Source: JAWXBM01 sp034440115 (GTDB taxonomy: Bacteria > Pseudomonadota > Gammaproteobacteria > Xanthomonadales > SZUA-36). From it: 24,654 bases of DNA. Below, in pieces: positions 22,668 through 24,654 of this stretch. The stretch is taken from contig JAWXBM010000027.1 of assembly GCA_034440115.1 (NCBI GenBank), positions 1-24,654 of the forward strand. The letters run 5' to 3'. The position numbers were made by a program, and so were the translations under genes. Each line of letters begins with the position of its first letter. The first letter of the stretch is position 1. The notes beneath the pieces were generated by a model, which was not told the origin of the DNA, did no database searches, and saw only the letters and a list, made by a program, of their open reading frames with translations.

Positions 22668-24053
22668 GTGAGTAATACCATCGAGATCAAAGTACCGGAC
22701 ATCGGCGATTTTGACGCTGTGCCTGTCATCGAAGTTCTGGTTGCGGTGGGTGACAGCGTACAGATTGAGCAATCTTTGATTACGTTGGAAAGCGACAAGG
22801 CCACCATGGAAGTACCCTCGCCGCAAGCGGGTGTGATCAAGGAATTGAAGTTAAAAGTCGGTGACGAGGTTTCACAAGGCGACCTGGTTGCCGTGCTTGA
22901 GCTCAGCGAAGCGAGTGCAGATCCCGCTGAAGATGAGTCTGATGAGCAGCACGCTGATGCTGAACAGCCGAAAGCCGCAGAAGAATCGGCAGCCCCGGAT
23001 AAAAGTGAGCCGGAAGATGGCGAATCCAAGGAGTCTGAAACAAGCTCCGAACAGGCACCGTCACCGGCACCTGAAGAACCAAAAACCTCTGCACCGGCGG
23101 CCGCAACCGGTGAAAGCAAACCCGGTTCATTGCCCTATGCCAGCCCATCCGTGCGTCGCTATGGGCGGGAACTGGGAGTCGACCTCAGTACCGTCAAAGG
23201 CAGCGGCAAGGGTGGTCGAATTCTGGCTGAAGATGTAACCGCACTGGTGAAATCCGTTATGAGCGGTGCGGCAAAGACGGCCAAATCAGCCAGCGGAACG
23301 GCTGGTTTTGCCGGCTTCAACCTGCCATCACAGCCCAAAGTCGATTTCGCAAAATTCGGCAAGATTACTACTCAGCCCCTGTCGCGTATTCAGAAGATTT
23401 CCGCCGGGCACCTGCACCGTAATTGGGTCAGTATCCCGCACGTCACCCAGCACGATGCAGCGGACATTACGGACATGGAAGCGTTCCGCAAGGCGCATAC
23501 GGCTGAAGCAGAGGAGCAGGGCTTCAAGCTCACACCATTGGTCTTCCTGATCAAGGCCAGTGTGGCAGCCATGAAGAAATATCCGCGATTCAATGCATCG
23601 CTGGATGAAAGTGGTGAAAACCTGGTGATGAAGAGCTATTTCAACATCGGCATTGCCGTTGATACTCCGCAGGGCCTGATAGTACCGGTGCTGCGTGAGT
23701 GCGAGCGTAAAGGCATTATGGAACTGGCCAGTGAATTGTCAGAGCTGAGTGCCAAGGCCCGCGAGCAGAAACTCAAGCCGCAGGATATTCAGGGCGGTTG
23801 TTTTTCGATTTCCAGCCTGGGTGGCATTGGAGGCACGGGCTTTACGCCCATCATCAATGCACCGGAAGTAGCTATTTTGGGTGTGTCCCGATCCAGCATC
23901 AAACCGGTTTGGGATGGCGAGGCCTTCCAGCCCAAGCTGATGTTGCCCCTGTCAGTTTCTTACGATCACCGGGTCATTGATGGTGCCATGGCAGCGCGCT
24001 TCACGCGCTACCTGGCCAGTCAGTTGGAAGACTTACGGCGGCTGACCCTCTGA
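22668..24053 (+). CDS. aceF: Pyruvate dehydrogenase E2, dihydrolipoamide acetyltransferase
   Basis: A 461-residue E2 core. One N-terminal lipoyl domain (about 4-80) carries the lipoylated lysine K44 in 'ESDKATMEVP'. An acidic, Ser/Glu/Pro-rich flexible linker follows (about 82-150). The E1/E3-binding domain is 'YASPSVRRYGRELGVDLSTV' onward (about 152-192). The catalytic acetyltransferase domain (about 230-461) contains 'FSISSLGGIGGTGFTPIINAPEVAILGV' and the HxxxDG motif with H434 and D438. E. coli AceF has three lipoyl domains; this one has a single domain, so it is shorter. The start is GTG, preceded only by a weak purine-rich GAAGTGAG. It transfers acetyl groups to CoA in the cytoplasmic PDH complex. 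The protease gene begins about 20 bp after its stop codon. Confidence 0.96.
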   Translation: MSNTIEIKVPDIGDFDAVPVIEVLVAVGDSVQIEQSLITLESDKATMEVPSPQAGVIKELKLKVGDEVSQGDLVAVLELSEASADPAEDESDEQHADAEQPKAAEESAAPDKSEPEDGESKESETSSEQAPSPAPEEPKTSAPAAATGESKPGSLPYASPSVRRYGRELGVDLSTVKGSGKGGRILAEDVTALVKSVMSGAAKTAKSASGTAGFAGFNLPSQPKVDFAKFGKITTQPLSRIQKISAGHLHRNWVSIPHVTQHDAADITDMEAFRKAHTAEAEEQGFKLTPLVFLIKASVAAMKKYPRFNASLDESGENLVMKSYFNIGIAVDTPQGLIVPVLRECERKGIMELASELSELSAKAREQKLKPQDIQGGCFSISSLGGIGGTGFTPIINAPEVAILGVSRSSIKPVWDGEAFQPKLMLPLSVSYDHRVIDGAMAARFTRYLASQLEDLRRLTL

Positions 24054-24072
24054 GGGTTTGCTGCATACCGCA

Positions 24073-24588
24073 ATGGAAGGCAATACAGCAGCAGAACAAC
24101 AGCGCGGCAAAAGCCTGTATTGGGCCGCTATCGTGGCGATTATGCTCGGGCTCACTGCCTTGTTCCAGGGCGTGACGCGCAATGACAGGATGGCCCAGAG
24201 CATTTTGACCACGGATGGTGAAGTCGCACTGGTACTCAATCGCCAGCGCGATGGCCATTACTATGCTGAGGGTGAGATTAATGGTTCAGCCGTTGCGTTC
24301 CTGGTCGATACCGGTGCATCAGACGTAGCACTGTCTTCAGCTGTGGCCAGATCGCTGGGCCTGGAGTTTGGTCCGGAAATCACCGTGATGACCGCAGCCG
24401 GGCCGGTAAAAGGCTGGATAACGCGACTGGGCCGGATACAGGTCGGGCCTCTCGTGTTGCGTAATGTACGCGCCACTATCACTGACAAGCTGGGTGAACG
24501 AGCCCTGCTGGGCATGAGTTTTCTGAAACATTTCAGCTTGATTCAGGAAGGCGATACGCTGATACTCGCCGTCGCCGGAGAGCGTTAA
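24073..24588 (+). CDS. Membrane-anchored retropepsin-like (clan AA) aspartic protease
   Basis: A 171-residue protein with a short charged N-terminus, one membrane segment (about 15-33) and a single retropepsin-type domain. The catalytic motif is 'FLVDTGAS' with D79, and the domain closes with the flap-like 'ITVMTAAGPVKG' and 'ALLGMSFLKHFSL'. This is the TIGR02281-type group of single-domain proteases expected to act as homodimers, probably with the domain in the periplasm. Natural substrates are largely unknown. ATG 24073 is preferred over an in-frame TTG at 24058 because GAGGG (24052-24056) lies too close to the TTG. It sits inside the PDH operon, about 20 bp after aceF and one base before the next lipoyl-domain gene, so it is almost certainly co-transcribed with them. 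Confidence 0.87.
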   Translation: MEGNTAAEQQRGKSLYWAAIVAIMLGLTALFQGVTRNDRMAQSILTTDGEVALVLNRQRDGHYYAEGEINGSAVAFLVDTGASDVALSSAVARSLGLEFGPEITVMTAAGPVKGWITRLGRIQVGPLVLRNVRATITDKLGERALLGMSFLKHFSLIQEGDTLILAVAGER

Positions 24589-24589
24589 T

Positions 24590-24654
24590 ATGACGAAAGA
24601 ATTGCAGGTCGAAGTTCCCGATATTGGAGATTTCGATGAGGTCCCCGTTATCGA
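24590..24654 (+). CDS. Start of a lipoyl-domain gene, probably lpdA (dihydrolipoamide dehydrogenase, E3); cut by window edge
   Basis: Only 21 codons are visible: MTKELQVEVPDIGDFDEVPVI. They match the beginning of the aceF lipoyl domain in this window (VPDIGDFDAVPVI) almost residue for residue. Position after aceE, aceF and the protease suggests the E3 component in the form that carries its own N-terminal lipoyl domain, as known from Neisseria and some other proteobacteria. A second E2-type protein cannot be excluded from this fragment. The ATG starts one base after the protease stop codon and has GGAG within the protease coding end, consistent with translational coupling. Confidence 0.7.
   Translation, partial: MTKELQVEVPDIGDFDEVPVI

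Noticed and set aside
22882..23130. Possible low-complexity foreign insertion in aceF
   Set aside because: The Glu/Ser/Pro-rich stretch is the normal flexible linker between the lipoyl and E1/E3-binding domains of E2 proteins.

Overview
This window looks like a chromosomal segment of a gammaproteobacterium, probably a marine or environmental lineage related to the Xanthomonadales, Steroidobacterales or Woeseiales. The assignment rests on my recall of family features: a class I aldolase inside a tkt-gap-pgk-pyk cluster, a homodimeric AceE, TPR-sulfotransferases, and a TonB-receptor-like barrel ending in an YGRIPYVRY-type motif. It cannot be fixed to a genus without a search. I see no rRNA, tRNA, CRISPR array, insertion sequence or integrase, and no gene-free stretch longer than 300 bases.

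Left part (1-5.6 kb), accessory. A possible gene fragment lies at the left edge on the minus strand. Then come a small zinc-ribbon membrane protein and a 245-residue protein of a family I recall from marine phages, both on the plus strand. A minus-strand block follows, in transcription order: an outer-membrane barrel related to the C-terminal part of TonB-dependent receptors but lacking a plug, a 2-oxoglutarate/Fe(II) oxygenase, a TPR-sulfotransferase, and a small secreted protein. This block is the best candidate here for an uncharacterised modification system.

Middle-left (5.6-8.5 kb). A thioredoxin-fold CxxC protein with a TTG start is followed by an array of five hairpins, then a universal stress protein and a sodium:alanine symporter (AGCS).

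Right part (8.6-24.65 kb), central carbon metabolism. The order is tkt, gap, pgk, [a second TPR-sulfotransferase on the opposite strand], pyk, class I fba, maeB, aceE, aceF, a membrane-anchored retropepsin-like protease, and the first 21 codons of another lipoyl-domain gene (probably lpdA). Together these genes carry triose phosphates to pyruvate. Malic enzyme, and perhaps imported alanine, add to the pyruvate pool, and the pyruvate dehydrogenase complex turns pyruvate into acetyl-CoA.

The most unusual observations are the hairpin array before the usp gene, with related repeat fragments in other intergenic regions; the barrel-oxygenase-sulfotransferase block; the protease gene inside the PDH operon; a 22-bp tandem duplication across the maeB stop codon; and a perfect -10 hexamer only 7 bp before the first pyk ATG.
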